From positions 30,027 to 94,026 of the forward strand of contig DAHUYT010000002.1 of NCBI GenBank assembly GCA_027315065.1: 64,000 nucleotides of DNA, written 5' to 3'. The position numbers and the translations under genes were made by a program. This DNA comes from Nitrososphaerota archaeon. GTDB lineage: Archaea > Thermoproteota > Nitrososphaeria > Nitrososphaerales > Nitrosopumilaceae. The notes under the pieces were generated by a model. The model worked only from the letters and a program-made list of their open reading frames with translations. It searched no databases and was not told the origin of the DNA. This document shows positions 1-10,486 of the stretch, one piece after another; positions within the stretch are counted from its first letter, which is position 1; each line of letters starts with the position of its first letter.

Positions 1-2
1 AC

Positions 3-881
3 GAGGTAGAGATTGAGACAGGAACCAACAGCATATCGATTACCCTGACTGGAAGCAGCAGGGTACCAAAGGAGGTTGTGATACAATACCCCGTATCAAA
101 GGAGGAAAACATCAGTGCAGACATTACAGGTGCCTATCTTCTGGGATACGATATAATTAAGATAAAAGGAAAATCTGCAATCTCAGTTGGCGACCGAGAA
201 AAAATCCGTGGCCTTATGCGTAGGCTAGTCGGCATGGAAATTGTTGACGAAGATGCTACAAATGTTAACGTGCAATTTCTCTTGGATGCTACAACCCTCA
301 GCCCTGACAAAATCCTAAAGAGAATGAGCTCAATTGCGCTTGGCCTGTTTCGGGATACAATAAATTCTCTCATGTCAGACGACAAGACAGTATTACAGAC
401 AATTCCAAGCAGGGATGATGAAATCGACAGGCAATATTTTTTACTTGTCAGGCTGATTCGCAGCGCAATGGTGGACAAGAAGCTTGCAACTGCATTCAAT
501 CTCGGAAACATTGACATCTTGGATTATAGAATTGCAGCAAATCTAATGGAGAGTGCAGGTGACACAATTGTAGAGCTTGCAAACTCCATCCCGGAATTGG
601 GTGGATCAAAAATAGAGGCAAAGAAGCTCCATATTTTGGCAGTAGAGATTGAAAACATACATGAAAAAGCCATTACATCATTTATCGAAAATAACCGGTT
701 GCTTGCAATCGAGGCCATCAAGTCATTTAGAAACTATCAAAAGAAAATTGCTGATATACGTTCATCGCTTGAACCCAAGAAACAAGTATCGATACAATTT
801 CTGGATTTGGTATATACCCTTGAAAAACTTGCAAGATGCTGGGCTGATATTGCAGATTTGGTAAAACCAGTCTATACGTAG
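3..881 (+). CDS. PhoU-domain phosphate uptake regulator with AbrB-like N-terminus (5' truncated by window edge)
   Basis: Frame is open upstream of the listed start to the window edge (EVEIETGTNSISITLTGSSRVPKEVVIQYPVSKEEN, AbrB-like), followed by PhoU-like helical repeats. Confidence 0.75.
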   Translation, partial: EVEIETGTNSISITLTGSSRVPKEVVIQYPVSKEENISADITGAYLLGYDIIKIKGKSAISVGDREKIRGLMRRLVGMEIVDEDATNVNVQFLLDATTLSPDKILKRMSSIALGLFRDTINSLMSDDKTVLQTIPSRDDEIDRQYFLLVRLIRSAMVDKKLATAFNLGNIDILDYRIAANLMESAGDTIVELANSIPELGGSKIEAKKLHILAVEIENIHEKAITSFIENNRLLAIEAIKSFRNYQKKIADIRSSLEPKKQVSIQFLDLVYTLEKLARCWADIADLVKPVYT

Positions 882-1384
882 ATCTTCTTTTTCATTGCAT
901 ATGTCAGCACTGCACAAATTGTTTTAGAGTCAACAATCTTTCCTGATAAGATCATATTCAACACTTTTCTAAAATCAATCTTTACTACTGATATTATCTC
1001 ATCCTCATCAAGTTCTAATTCTGATACCTTTTTGATTCCAGAAGCCACAAAGCAGTGAATTACTTCTGTGTTGTACCCAATTGAAGGGTAATACTTGACA
1101 AGTGGGGTCATCTTCTTTGCCTCATAACCAGTCTCTTCCTTTAGCTCCCGAAAAGCGCATTTCCTTGGACTTTCATTCTTGTTTAGTGTTCCAGCAGGAA
1201 TTTCAAGCACAACCCCGTGAGGAAACCTATGCTGTCTCACAAGCAACAACTTTCCATTTTCTATTGCAAGCATGGCAGCAGCACCTGGATGTTCAATTAC
1301 CTCTCTTGTCACCTTGCGTCCTCCAAGTAATAATTTGTAGACGCTAAGAGAAAGGATCTTTCCCTTGAAAACTTTCTTTCGCAT
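872..1384 (-). CDS. NUDIX hydrolase, ADP-ribose pyrophosphatase-like
   Basis: Nudix box read as GTLNKNESPRKCAFRELKEETGYEA. Confidence 0.9.
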   Translation of the reverse strand: MRKKVFKGKILSLSVYKLLLGGRKVTREVIEHPGAAAMLAIENGKLLLVRQHRFPHGVVLEIPAGTLNKNESPRKCAFRELKEETGYEAKKMTPLVKYYPSIGYNTEVIHCFVASGIKKVSELELDEDEIISVVKIDFRKVLNMILSGKIVDSKTICAVLTYAMKKKIYV

Positions 1385-1408
1385 TGAATAAAATTACAAT
1401 TGAATATT

Positions 1409-2314
1409 TTATGAACGTATCTCGGGAATCAGATGAAGTCTCTTTGATTTCTTTGTATGTATTATGGAATTTTTGATCCATTTCTGTACAAAGTTAATCT
1501 TTTTTGGAATGAAAAGATCAATTGATTGTATGCCATCAACTTCGTGAACCTTCTGGCTAATCTCATCAATTTTGTAGATGTTATCGCTATAAAGAAACAT
1601 TACTATCTTATCTAGATGAACAAAAGGCTTTTGTAAAAATGATCTTTCAAACTTTTTTTCTAATTTGGATAAAACCTCTCTAATATCTCCATTAACTGTA
1701 ACGAGAATTGCAAATGGAATATATTTTCCCATTTTTCTTGGATTGTAAATCAAAGTAAATACAATTGCCTCGTCATTTTGTAGCTTGTCAAGTGATCTTG
1801 CTACTGTTTTTGTGGAAAAGCCTGAGATCTTGGCAATCGCCTCTATTTTTAACCGTGGATCCTTTAACAATATATCAATTATCTCAATGTCAGTCTTTGT
1901 CAAGTCAGATCTTATCTCTGGATTTTTTGCTTCAAATATGCTAAGGACTCTGACATCTCTTAGAATATTTTTTGCAATCTCCATTGCATGCTCAGGATTT
2001 TCTCTTACAACAATACTGCATACAGTAACCCCACCTACACATGGAACAACAAAGAATGGTTCACCAACAAGTCGTATCTTGTCTAAAATATAGCCAATCT
2101 CTTTTCCTATTACTACAAAATATAATACACTGTAACCAAAAACTGGCGGCTCAATTTTTAGTGTGAATTCCTCTATGACTTTCTGCTCCATCATTTTCTG
2201 AATTCTAGATTTTACAGCTACTCCTGAAACTCCAATTTCCTTGCCTATCTGACTGTCAGGTGTCCTGCAGTTATTCAGTAAACGTGACAGGATCTCTATA
2301 TCCAATTTGTCCAT
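1409..2314 (-). CDS. Lrp/AsnC-family transcriptional regulator with two winged-HTH segments
   Basis: N-terminal LDIEILSRLLNNCRTPDSQIGKEIGVSGVAVKSRIQKM and a second HTH TDIEIIDILLKDPRLKIEAIAKISGFSTKTVARSLDKL. Confidence 0.8.
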   Translation of the reverse strand: MDKLDIEILSRLLNNCRTPDSQIGKEIGVSGVAVKSRIQKMMEQKVIEEFTLKIEPPVFGYSVLYFVVIGKEIGYILDKIRLVGEPFFVVPCVGGVTVCSIVVRENPEHAMEIAKNILRDVRVLSIFEAKNPEIRSDLTKTDIEIIDILLKDPRLKIEAIAKISGFSTKTVARSLDKLQNDEAIVFTLIYNPRKMGKYIPFAILVTVNGDIREVLSKLEKKFERSFLQKPFVHLDKIVMFLYSDNIYKIDEISQKVHEVDGIQSIDLFIPKKINFVQKWIKNSIIHTKKSKRLHLIPEIRS

Positions 2315-2431
2315 TCTATGTATCGTTGCCTCATTATTCTTAAAATTTAGAACATCTTGTATATATAATTGTCTTATTATTTAATAAAACTACGACAAAA
2401 TATTAAATATGAGACTAATTCTTGATCTTTC

Positions 2432-3631
2432 GTGGATTATAGAGCCCAGATAGGAATTAGATTCATCACCAGGCGCAAGGGCAGCCTTATTGCAGCAAGC
2501 CTTGCAGTAGCAATCGCAATCCTAGTGGTTCAGGTTAATTCTGTCATTTTCCAGGGTCTTTACAACGCAATCGTAAGAGATCTAACAAATTATAGATTTG
2601 GGAATGTCTTCATCTCAAAACAGGGAGACTTTATCACAAGATCAGATTTTATGTTGGTAAACTGGCTTGACAGAATTCCATATGTTCAGGCAGCTGCTCC
2701 AAGGCTTGAATATTCCGCACTATCAATCAACTCAACCGTAAATGGTCAGCTAATCCAAGATATCAATGCACCTGTTCCTGTACTTGGCGTAAAACCAGAA
2801 TGGGACATGAAGGCATCTACACTGTACCAAACTGTACAAGGTCAGTATGTCTCATACCGAGACTCAATAGTTTTGGGTGCATTAGTTGACAGGGATCTTG
2901 GATATCCACAAATTGGTGATACTGTAAAAATAAAATTCAAAGATCAATTTGGTAATGATGTACTAAAAAGATTTGTAATTGTTGGAATTTCCAAAACTGC
3001 AGGCAGTCAGGGATTTGACAACGGCGTAATCATCAACATTGATACGTTACGGGAAATAATGGCTAGACCTGGTCAAAGCTCAGAAATCATTGTTAGGCTA
3101 AATGATCCATCAAAGGCAAATTATGTTAAGGCACTCTTCCTTAGTGCATTCCCATCAAGTGCTGATAAATTCAAAGCTCAAACGATAGAAGAAGCAGCAG
3201 AAGTACAGCTTGCTGGTTTCAGATCAGGCATTGCACTAATTAACTTAGTTGGTTACTTTGGAATGATGTCATCGGCATTTGCCGTTGTTACTATACAAAT
3301 GATGCAGGTATCAAGCAAGACTCGAGATATAGGTGTAATGCGCGCAATTGGAGCAAAGAGAAAGGACGTACTATTGATATTCATATTTCAAGGAATGGTA
3401 ATAGGTGCAATCGGTGCAGGTCTTGGAACTGTAATGGGAGTTGGATATACTGTATATGCAAAGGAGACTCATATGACATTCCAAGGAAGCCTTGCATTAG
3501 ATGTACAATACAACTGGATAGGAATTGCTCAAACAGATGTCATGGCATTTGTGCTTGCAATTATTGCATCAATTTATCCAGCATTCAAGGCTACAAAGCT
3601 AGAACCAGTAGAGGCCATGAGATTTGCCTGA
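2432..3631 (+). CDS. ABC transporter permease, FtsX/MacB-like
   Basis: N-terminal TM, periplasmic-type domain, C-terminal TM block with RDIGVMRAIGAKRKDVLLIFIFQ; followed by an ABC ATPase. Confidence 0.85.
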   Translation: MDYRAQIGIRFITRRKGSLIAASLAVAIAILVVQVNSVIFQGLYNAIVRDLTNYRFGNVFISKQGDFITRSDFMLVNWLDRIPYVQAAAPRLEYSALSINSTVNGQLIQDINAPVPVLGVKPEWDMKASTLYQTVQGQYVSYRDSIVLGALVDRDLGYPQIGDTVKIKFKDQFGNDVLKRFVIVGISKTAGSQGFDNGVIINIDTLREIMARPGQSSEIIVRLNDPSKANYVKALFLSAFPSSADKFKAQTIEEAAEVQLAGFRSGIALINLVGYFGMMSSAFAVVTIQMMQVSSKTRDIGVMRAIGAKRKDVLLIFIFQGMVIGAIGAGLGTVMGVGYTVYAKETHMTFQGSLALDVQYNWIGIAQTDVMAFVLAIIASIYPAFKATKLEPVEAMRFA

Positions 3632-4322
3632 TAGTGTGCTAAAAATATGTAATATTGAAAAGATATACGGCGAAGGTGATACTGCAGTAAAGGCATTGCA
3701 AAACATTAATTTCACTGTTAAAAGAGGCGAGTTCATCCTGATAGTAGGAAGCTCCGGATCTGGAAAATCAACATTACTGAACATGATAGGTCTGCTTGAC
3801 AGACCAACGAAGGGAAACATACTAGTTGACGGTATTGACACATCTACTCTGGATGATAATCATCTTTCTTCTTTTAGAAATTCAAAGCTGGGGTTCATAT
3901 TCCAATTTTCAAATCTATTGTCAGACCTGACAGTTTTGGAGAATGTCCTTCTTCCAAGGAAAATTCAAGGAACAATGGGTGGTGCAATAGAAGAAGCAAG
4001 AATACTTCTTAAAACCGTGGGACTGGAAACCCAGATGAGCAAATTTGCAAATAAGGTTTCGGGCGGTCAGGCCCAAAGGGTGGCCATTACAAGAGCCTTG
4101 ATAAACAAGCCAACAATAGTTTTGGCAGACGAACCTACCGGAAACTTGGATTCGATATCAGCAGAGACTACAGTTCATCTCTTAAAATCATTAAACAGAA
4201 AACTCAACCAGACTTTCATAATTGTGACACATGACAGACCCCAGTTTGGTGAAGTCGACAAAATAATAACAATAAAAGATGGCAGGATTGTCGAAGGAGA
4301 ATTGGAGACAAGCATGATATGA
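3624..4322 (+). CDS. ABC transporter ATP-binding protein, LolD/MacB-type
   Basis: Walker A GSSGSGKST, signature VSGGQAQR, Walker B IVLADEPTGNLD. Confidence 0.93.
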   Translation: MPDSVLKICNIEKIYGEGDTAVKALQNINFTVKRGEFILIVGSSGSGKSTLLNMIGLLDRPTKGNILVDGIDTSTLDDNHLSSFRNSKLGFIFQFSNLLSDLTVLENVLLPRKIQGTMGGAIEEARILLKTVGLETQMSKFANKVSGGQAQRVAITRALINKPTIVLADEPTGNLDSISAETTVHLLKSLNRKLNQTFIIVTHDRPQFGEVDKIITIKDGRIVEGELETSMI

Positions 4323-5971
4323 TTTACAAAACTATTTTGCTAACAACAATAATTCTCATGGGTTATCTGGTAGTTCCAATCTATGCACAAAGTGCACCAG
4401 AACAGCCTCCACCCGGGGCATCACCATTTACGCATGGATTCACCGATATCAAACTTCTTGACGCATACTTTGGGTATCCAAACCAAAAGATTGAGGTTCA
4501 ACCAGGAGACAAAAATGTCCCATTTACAATGGTGTTTGCAAACGTAGGTACGGGGGATATTACTGGGATTAATGGATTCCTAGACTTGCCTATACAATTT
4601 TCTCCTGCCACTTCAGCAGGGGGGGTAATTGAGGCTGACAATACTCAATCTGCTACGGCTGGTAGTTCATTCACACTCACATTCTATCTGAATGTAGGCA
4701 AGTCGTTACCCATACACGACTATTCTGGAACCGCCAAACTAACTTATTCACGAGTTAGAGAAAATGGGCTCCGCCAAGTCTTCTTTGACTTTAATTTCAA
4801 GCTAACAGGAAAAGGACTTCTTAACATGAAGGCCGATAATCCATTCTTACAACCCGCATCAAATAACCAGGTTACAATTCAAGTCTCGGATTCAGGTACT
4901 GCCAGTCTCAATGATGTGGACATTACACTGAATTCCCAATCAAATGCTTCCAATGTAGGATCTAACTTGCAGAATGTCGTAATAGATCAGCACCATTGGA
5001 ATATAGGTACTGTATCTACAGGATCATCAAATTCATACTCATTTAATATATTTGTGCCACAGGATCTGGCAGACCAAACATTGCATCTACCATTTACATT
5101 GACTTACTTTGACAGTCAAGGAAACCACATATCAGATATGAGAACTGTTGATCTCATTGTAGGGCCTGCTAGCTCTACTACAACAATCAAGCTATCAACA
5201 CCATCTTATATCATGATGGGAGTCATGCAAAATCTTACTTTGGGATTGCAGAACATGTCTCCATCAAAAATTTCTGACATATCAATTAGCATAACACCAA
5301 ACTCTCCAGACTTTAAAATTCTTCAAGATAACAAGTGGTTTATCCATGCAATAAATCCATTGGAGAGTAGCACCATACAAATTCCAGTCTTTGCAGATCA
5401 AAATATTCAAGACCAGGCCGTCAACTTTGTTATGAATATACAGTATACCAAGGATGGTTCTACAGTTATAGAAACGCAAAACTTCGCCACATATATCCGA
5501 CCGGTGATAGATGTATCAGTATATGGTGTTCAAGTATCAGAGATTGCAGGACAACAAATGATAATTGGAAATGTTCTCAATCAAGGAAATGTTAATGGTC
5601 AGTTTGCAATAGTAACAATTGATCCGTTGGAAGGTTCAACAATTAAAACAGCAACCCAGTATATTGGTGATATCGATATTGACGCACCAACCCCCTTTAA
5701 TGTGCCAGTCCAATCAACAACAGGGAAATTATCAGGAGACCAAAAGATTCTAGTTACGCTAACATACAAAGATACACTTCTAGAATCTCACACAATCACT
5801 CAAATAGATACTGTATCGTTTGGAATGCCAGCACCACAATCCAATGGAAGTTTTTCACAATTACAGCTGGTGATTCTTATTGCCATCGCAGCAGGAATTG
5901 GTGGAATTGTCTTTAAAATAAAGAAAAAACCTAAGGTTCCTGTAGAGGAAAAGACACAAAAAATAAGCTAA
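4319..5971 (+). CDS. Secreted/membrane-anchored protein with CARDB/NEW3-like Ig-type repeats (COG1361-like)
   Basis: Signal peptide, beta-rich repeats, C-terminal TM (LVILIAIAAGIGGIVF); start overlaps the ABC ATPase stop. Confidence 0.65.
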   Translation: MIYKTILLTTIILMGYLVVPIYAQSAPEQPPPGASPFTHGFTDIKLLDAYFGYPNQKIEVQPGDKNVPFTMVFANVGTGDITGINGFLDLPIQFSPATSAGGVIEADNTQSATAGSSFTLTFYLNVGKSLPIHDYSGTAKLTYSRVRENGLRQVFFDFNFKLTGKGLLNMKADNPFLQPASNNQVTIQVSDSGTASLNDVDITLNSQSNASNVGSNLQNVVIDQHHWNIGTVSTGSSNSYSFNIFVPQDLADQTLHLPFTLTYFDSQGNHISDMRTVDLIVGPASSTTTIKLSTPSYIMMGVMQNLTLGLQNMSPSKISDISISITPNSPDFKILQDNKWFIHAINPLESSTIQIPVFADQNIQDQAVNFVMNIQYTKDGSTVIETQNFATYIRPVIDVSVYGVQVSEIAGQQMIIGNVLNQGNVNGQFAIVTIDPLEGSTIKTATQYIGDIDIDAPTPFNVPVQSTTGKLSGDQKILVTLTYKDTLLESHTITQIDTVSFGMPAPQSNGSFSQLQLVILIAIAAGIGGIVFKIKKKPKVPVEEKTQKIS

Positions 5972-5997
5972 AGTTATTATTTAGAGAATACCATTTT

Positions 5998-6396
5998 TTG
6001 AACATGACTTCGTATGAAATCGAAGTCCCAAAAGAAATTCGCCCTTTCATGCTAGAGAGTGCTGAGGAAACAAAGTTGGGTCAAAAAAATGGGGCCATAA
6101 GACAATTTCGGTATGGCAATCTACACATTCGAGAATATGAAGACAAGTATCTTGTCCACGTGGATAAGGTAGATCCTAGAAATGATCCACTGGGACATCT
6201 AATACATGATGCACCTGAATTTTTAATAGGTATTGCAAGTGCTTATTGGGGAGGAAAAAAAGTAGCTTCCGAAGTCTACAAATTACAAAAGAACAAGCCC
6301 TTTGCAGAAATTACAGCTGGTATCACAGGGATGCTAACCTCCGTTGTAATAGGATATGTGGGATATTCAATAGTAAAGAAACTAAAGGATTTCTAG
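5998..6396 (+). CDS. Conserved hypothetical membrane-associated protein
   Basis: Open frame with C-terminal TM; upstream neighbour of UbiB-like kinase. Confidence 0.5.
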   Translation: MNMTSYEIEVPKEIRPFMLESAEETKLGQKNGAIRQFRYGNLHIREYEDKYLVHVDKVDPRNDPLGHLIHDAPEFLIGIASAYWGGKKVASEVYKLQKNKPFAEITAGITGMLTSVVIGYVGYSIVKKLKDF

Positions 6397-6448
6397 GAGG
6401 GAATCTAACATTTCAAAATCTCGAACACTTGGAACCTTCATCAAGCTT

Positions 6449-7960
6449 TTGCCCCTTGTCATATCTTTGCGAAAGGACAGAAGAGAGTGGGTAAGAAGAG
6501 AGGGAAAAAATGTAGACCTGGAAAGATACCAAAAAAATGCACGCAAAGCTCTCAAAACATTTGTTTCACTCGGTCCTGTATATATTAAACTTGGGCAATG
6601 GCTTTCATCAAGAGCTGATATACTTCCACAACCATACTTGGAAGAGCTTGCGAAGCTTCAGGATGAAGTGCCGGCAACTTCATTTGAGCAAGTAAAACCA
6701 ATTATAGAAAATGATCTAGGTCCAATTGAGAGAAGCTTTGACCATATTGACAAAAATGCAATCTCTGGAGCATCACTTGGTCAGGTATATCGTGCAAAAA
6801 TAAAAGGACAAGATGTTATTGTCAAAGTAAGACGACCGGGTATAGAAAAAGTAGTAGAAGAAGACCTTAAGGTCCTCAAGAAAATCATTCCCTTTGCAAT
6901 GAGATTTGTCGATTCAAATCTACGTTATTCAGCAGAGGCAATGCTCTCACAATTCATAGAAACAATACATGAGGAAATGGATTATCAAATAGAATTACAA
7001 AATCTAAAGATAATCAAAAGGAATTTTCATAGCTATCCCAAAGTAATAATTCCTTCAGTCATGGAAGATTATTCAAGCAAAAATGTCCTTACCATGGACT
7101 ATATTCCAGGAATAAAAATAACCAATATAGAGGCACTAGATGAGGCTGGAATCAATAGGGAACAGCTAGTGGTGCGTGCACATAAGGTCTTTTTTACTAT
7201 GCTTCTCCGTCATGAGATATTTCATGCAGACCCACATCCTGGAAATATCTCGGTCGCAAATGACGGCTCTCTGATATTATATGATTTTGGAATGGTAGGA
7301 AGGCTTGATAGTAAAACCCGCCTAAAATTAATACGGCTGTATCTTGCGCTTGTTGAAAAAGATCCCACAAGGACGGTAAATGCTATGGATGATCTTGGAA
7401 TGCTGATGCCGGGATATGATAGGGGAATAATAGAGCAGGGAATTGGCATGTCCATTCAAGCAATGTATGGAACCAAAGTTGACAGGATGGAAGTCAAGGC
7501 ACTAATGGAGCTTGCAAATAAAACAATGAGCAGGTTTCCATTCAAGCTCCCAAAACACTTGGCACTTTACATGAGGATGGCATCAATTCTTGAAGGCATA
7601 TATCTTACACACAAGGTCAATTTCAGATTCATTAATGTCTTGCAAAATATTCTAGAAGAAGAAAACATTGTAAAAGATGCTTACGTCGAAGAGATCAAAC
7701 TTGCGTTTAACAGATTTGTAAAGTCTGTTGATTCTGCAATATCCGTTGTTCCAGAGATCAGAAAGTTCTTGGAAGATACAAAAAGAATGCGAGAAAATCC
7801 ACCAAAATCAAAAAATATATTACTTGCAGGAAGTATTTTATCAGCGGCCATCTTTGTTGGATCTACAATTCTCTATACGACAAACCATCTAGTAGGAGAA
7901 ATGAGTATGATAGGTTCTGTAGTTATTATGGGAATCACTATTGCGATTAAAGAACACTAA
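6449..7960 (+). CDS. ABC1/AarF/UbiB-family atypical kinase (true start probably upstream, about 6410)
   Basis: YIKLGQWLSSRADILP, KxGQ-like motif, GASLGQVYRAKIKGQDVIVKVRRPGI, HADPHPGNISV and LYDFGMVG motifs; two C-terminal TM segments. Confidence 0.9.
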   Translation: MPLVISLRKDRREWVRREGKNVDLERYQKNARKALKTFVSLGPVYIKLGQWLSSRADILPQPYLEELAKLQDEVPATSFEQVKPIIENDLGPIERSFDHIDKNAISGASLGQVYRAKIKGQDVIVKVRRPGIEKVVEEDLKVLKKIIPFAMRFVDSNLRYSAEAMLSQFIETIHEEMDYQIELQNLKIIKRNFHSYPKVIIPSVMEDYSSKNVLTMDYIPGIKITNIEALDEAGINREQLVVRAHKVFFTMLLRHEIFHADPHPGNISVANDGSLILYDFGMVGRLDSKTRLKLIRLYLALVEKDPTRTVNAMDDLGMLMPGYDRGIIEQGIGMSIQAMYGTKVDRMEVKALMELANKTMSRFPFKLPKHLALYMRMASILEGIYLTHKVNFRFINVLQNILEEENIVKDAYVEEIKLAFNRFVKSVDSAISVVPEIRKFLEDTKRMRENPPKSKNILLAGSILSAAIFVGSTILYTTNHLVGEMSMIGSVVIMGITIAIKEH

Positions 7961-8344
7961 TTATTCTATCATTATATTTTTTCCGGTCTTTATTGGAATT
8001 GTTAAAGTAAGCACACCATCATGATATTTTGCAGACGCGCCAAGGTCTTCCTCATCTTTTACCATCATGGGTAACCTAATTTTTTTATCTACTATATTGG
8101 GTCTCTGACGCCACACTACTGTGCCTTCATCAACTATTTCTCTTTTTGCATTTATGGATAGTATGTGCCCATGAATTCTGAGCTTGATCTCTTTTTTATC
8201 AAATCCAGGCATGTCTATTGTCACAATAAGACTATCATTTTGTATGACAATATCTACTGGAGGAAGTATAAACTCATAGAATTCCCTTGACTTGTTTCCT
8301 ATCTCTCTCATTACTTCTTTTACCATGTAGTAACCCAGACCCAT
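7961..8344 (-). CDS. Hsp20/alpha-crystallin family small heat-shock protein
   Basis: VTIDMPGFDKKEIKLRIHGHILSINAKRE and YHDGVLTLTIP match the alpha-crystallin domain. Confidence 0.85.
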   Translation of the reverse strand: MGLGYYMVKEVMREIGNKSREFYEFILPPVDIVIQNDSLIVTIDMPGFDKKEIKLRIHGHILSINAKREIVDEGTVVWRQRPNIVDKKIRLPMMVKDEEDLGASAKYHDGVLTLTIPIKTGKNIMIE

Positions 8345-8465
8345 TTGTTATTTCTAGAGCTTTTTTGGTTATTAAACGTTAACGGTTCGGGAAGATGCAC
8401 ATGCATTAGGGCAGGACATTGGGGGCTTTAAAACCTATCCCAAAGCTTTTTTTAAAATTATCGGT

Positions 8466-8693
8466 TTGTTGCTTTTTGGCATAGAAATTATCATTCCATC
8501 AGCATATTATATGTGGACAAATTATCAACTAGAAATTCGTAATAAAACTTGTGGTAGTAATCCTGAAAGCATGTTATTCATGGTTACGTATGGCGTGCTC
8601 TTCTACAATTATGTTATAGCTGGATTAACATTTATTGTGAGTGGAAGTATTATTTTGTGTATTCAATTCTTAAATTCTTACTTTAAAAAATAA
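8466..8693 (+). CDS. Small hypothetical membrane protein
   Basis: 75-aa frame with two hydrophobic segments. Confidence 0.4.
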   Translation: MLLFGIEIIIPSAYYMWTNYQLEIRNKTCGSNPESMLFMVTYGVLFYNYVIAGLTFIVSGSIILCIQFLNSYFKK

Positions 8694-8709
8694 AAAGTGG
8701 GTGTAAAGG

Positions 8710-10329
8710 TCATGCAGACAGCCACGCGTTGGCTATTGCCTGATCTTTTGCAACCTTGGCTGTTCCGTCAAGATTATCTTTGGTAACATCCGCTTGAGCA
8801 TATGCCTTGTCCATTACAACCGTATCTTGTCCAAAGGAATTATCCGCTACTACGTTTGCATTCTCGATTGCCTTGTCTCTAGTGGCTGCCTTTGAGTTAT
8901 TTTTGGCATTATCTGTTGCCACGTTATAATCTCCCCAAGCAGTGTCAACTTCCGCCTGTGTGCCGGCATTTTGCGAGTCGATTGACTCTCGTGCATTCCA
9001 GATTGATGTGTCTTTAGCGGCTTGTGCATCAGATACGGCTTGATCCCTTGTGGCAAATGCAGTCCATAATGCAGATTGGTTCCCTCCTGCCTCGTCTCTT
9101 GCCACATTTGCATTTTCGTTGGCTACATCAACTGACACCGCAAATTGTTCTTGAGCAGTATCAATTAGTATTTGTGACTGGCCATTTGCATTATCCTTTG
9201 CTATCGTGGCACTTTCGATTGATTGGTCCCTTGTTACCGCAAGAGTGTTGTTGTCTGCATTGTCCTTTGCCTGGTCAAGTGTTCCCGTTGCAGTGTCTAT
9301 TGATACCTGGGTGCCTGTGTTTTCTTGGTCTATCTTTGCTTGAAGACCCCAGTATGCATTATCCTTGTTTTGTGCAATAGATGCAAAAGTTTGCTCCCTT
9401 GTTACCTCGGCATTTATTATTAGAGTTTTATTTCCCATTGCATTATCTGCTGACAAGTTATAATTCATCTCTGCGCCATCAATTGATATTGTTGCATTAG
9501 AGTTTGCCTGTATGACTCCAGTCTCAAAGCCCCCGTTTGTATTTTCTTGATCAATCTTTGTAGAAGTGACAGAGACATCATATGCCAAGAGTGCAGTCTC
9601 CATAGCCTGGTCTCTTTGTGCATTTTTGTTCCCTACTACATTGTCATAAGATACCAATGCGTCACCATTTGACTTGTCTTTTGCAGCTTGCGCATCTTCA
9701 ATAGTCTGTATCTTTTGATCTAATGCTTGTGTGTATGCATCCTGTTTTGTTGCATCAGCCTGACCTATTGCACTATCAAATACAATCTTTGCGTTTCCAA
9801 CAGTGGTGTCACGTGCTACCGCAGCAGCTGCTAGTGCAGACTTGTTGCCGTCGGCTTGCTCTTCGGCCTGTTCATACGCATTCCATGCAGATTGGAGTAC
9901 GTCATGGAATGTTCCTCTGGCATTTGCTATTGTCTGTTGTTCTGCATTATCTGCAGACTCCATTGCTTGATTGTATGTGTTTATTGCCACAGATACAGCC
10001 GAACTGTAAATGACTTCGTTTTGGCGAAGTGCATTTTGATAGTCTTCCCAAGCCTTGTCCTTGTCATTTACACTATTTGCCGTGTTTGGATTGATGTTAC
10101 CTCGTTGGCTGTAGTTTACGCTCGCATTTGTATTGGCATTAACATATATGCCATTGGTGCTAGCGTTTACGCTTGCCCCTGCACTGGCATTGATTGATTG
10201 ACCGTTGTCTGCCCATGCAAGATTCTCAAGGTATTGTCCCGCGAATCCAAACAGCAGTAAAAAGATTGTAGTTGCTGCAATTGTTGTTGTGTTTTTTTTG
10301 GATGTATGTTTTTTGTTGTGGTGTAACAT
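8710..10329 (-). CDS. Secreted Ala/Asp/Asn-rich repeat protein
   Basis: Signal peptide (TTTIAATTIFLLLFGFAGQYLENLAWA); internal repeats around A-DNAxxN..A.TRDxAIExA; many N-x-S/T sequons. Confidence 0.8.
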   Translation of the reverse strand: MLHHNKKHTSKKNTTTIAATTIFLLLFGFAGQYLENLAWADNGQSINASAGASVNASTNGIYVNANTNASVNYSQRGNINPNTANSVNDKDKAWEDYQNALRQNEVIYSSAVSVAINTYNQAMESADNAEQQTIANARGTFHDVLQSAWNAYEQAEEQADGNKSALAAAAVARDTTVGNAKIVFDSAIGQADATKQDAYTQALDQKIQTIEDAQAAKDKSNGDALVSYDNVVGNKNAQRDQAMETALLAYDVSVTSTKIDQENTNGGFETGVIQANSNATISIDGAEMNYNLSADNAMGNKTLIINAEVTREQTFASIAQNKDNAYWGLQAKIDQENTGTQVSIDTATGTLDQAKDNADNNTLAVTRDQSIESATIAKDNANGQSQILIDTAQEQFAVSVDVANENANVARDEAGGNQSALWTAFATRDQAVSDAQAAKDTSIWNARESIDSQNAGTQAEVDTAWGDYNVATDNAKNNSKAATRDKAIENANVVADNSFGQDTVVMDKAYAQADVTKDNLDGTAKVAKDQAIANAWLSA

Positions 10330-10486
10330 GTTTATTCTTTCTTGTAATGATACAGGAATTCTATTTTTAAAGAATTACTACACATTGTTCGTTAACAAGG
10401 TTAGTGAACCCATGCCATGAGAAATTCTTAAGTAGCATAGCACAGCTTTCGTTTCAAGATGTGATCAAACAGACCTAACTGTAACT

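Noticed and set aside
8800-9800. Repeated DNA within the Ala/Asp-rich gene considered as a CRISPR-like or tandem DNA repeat array
   Set aside because: Repeats are diverged at nucleotide level and in frame with a protein repeat; no constant direct repeats with unique spacers.
9024-10420. Plus-strand ORFs (9024-9380, 9723-10013, 9856-10197, 10205-10420) opposite the repeat protein
   Set aside because: Antisense shadows of a repetitive gene; compositions rich in Leu/His/Cys and no domain or start context.
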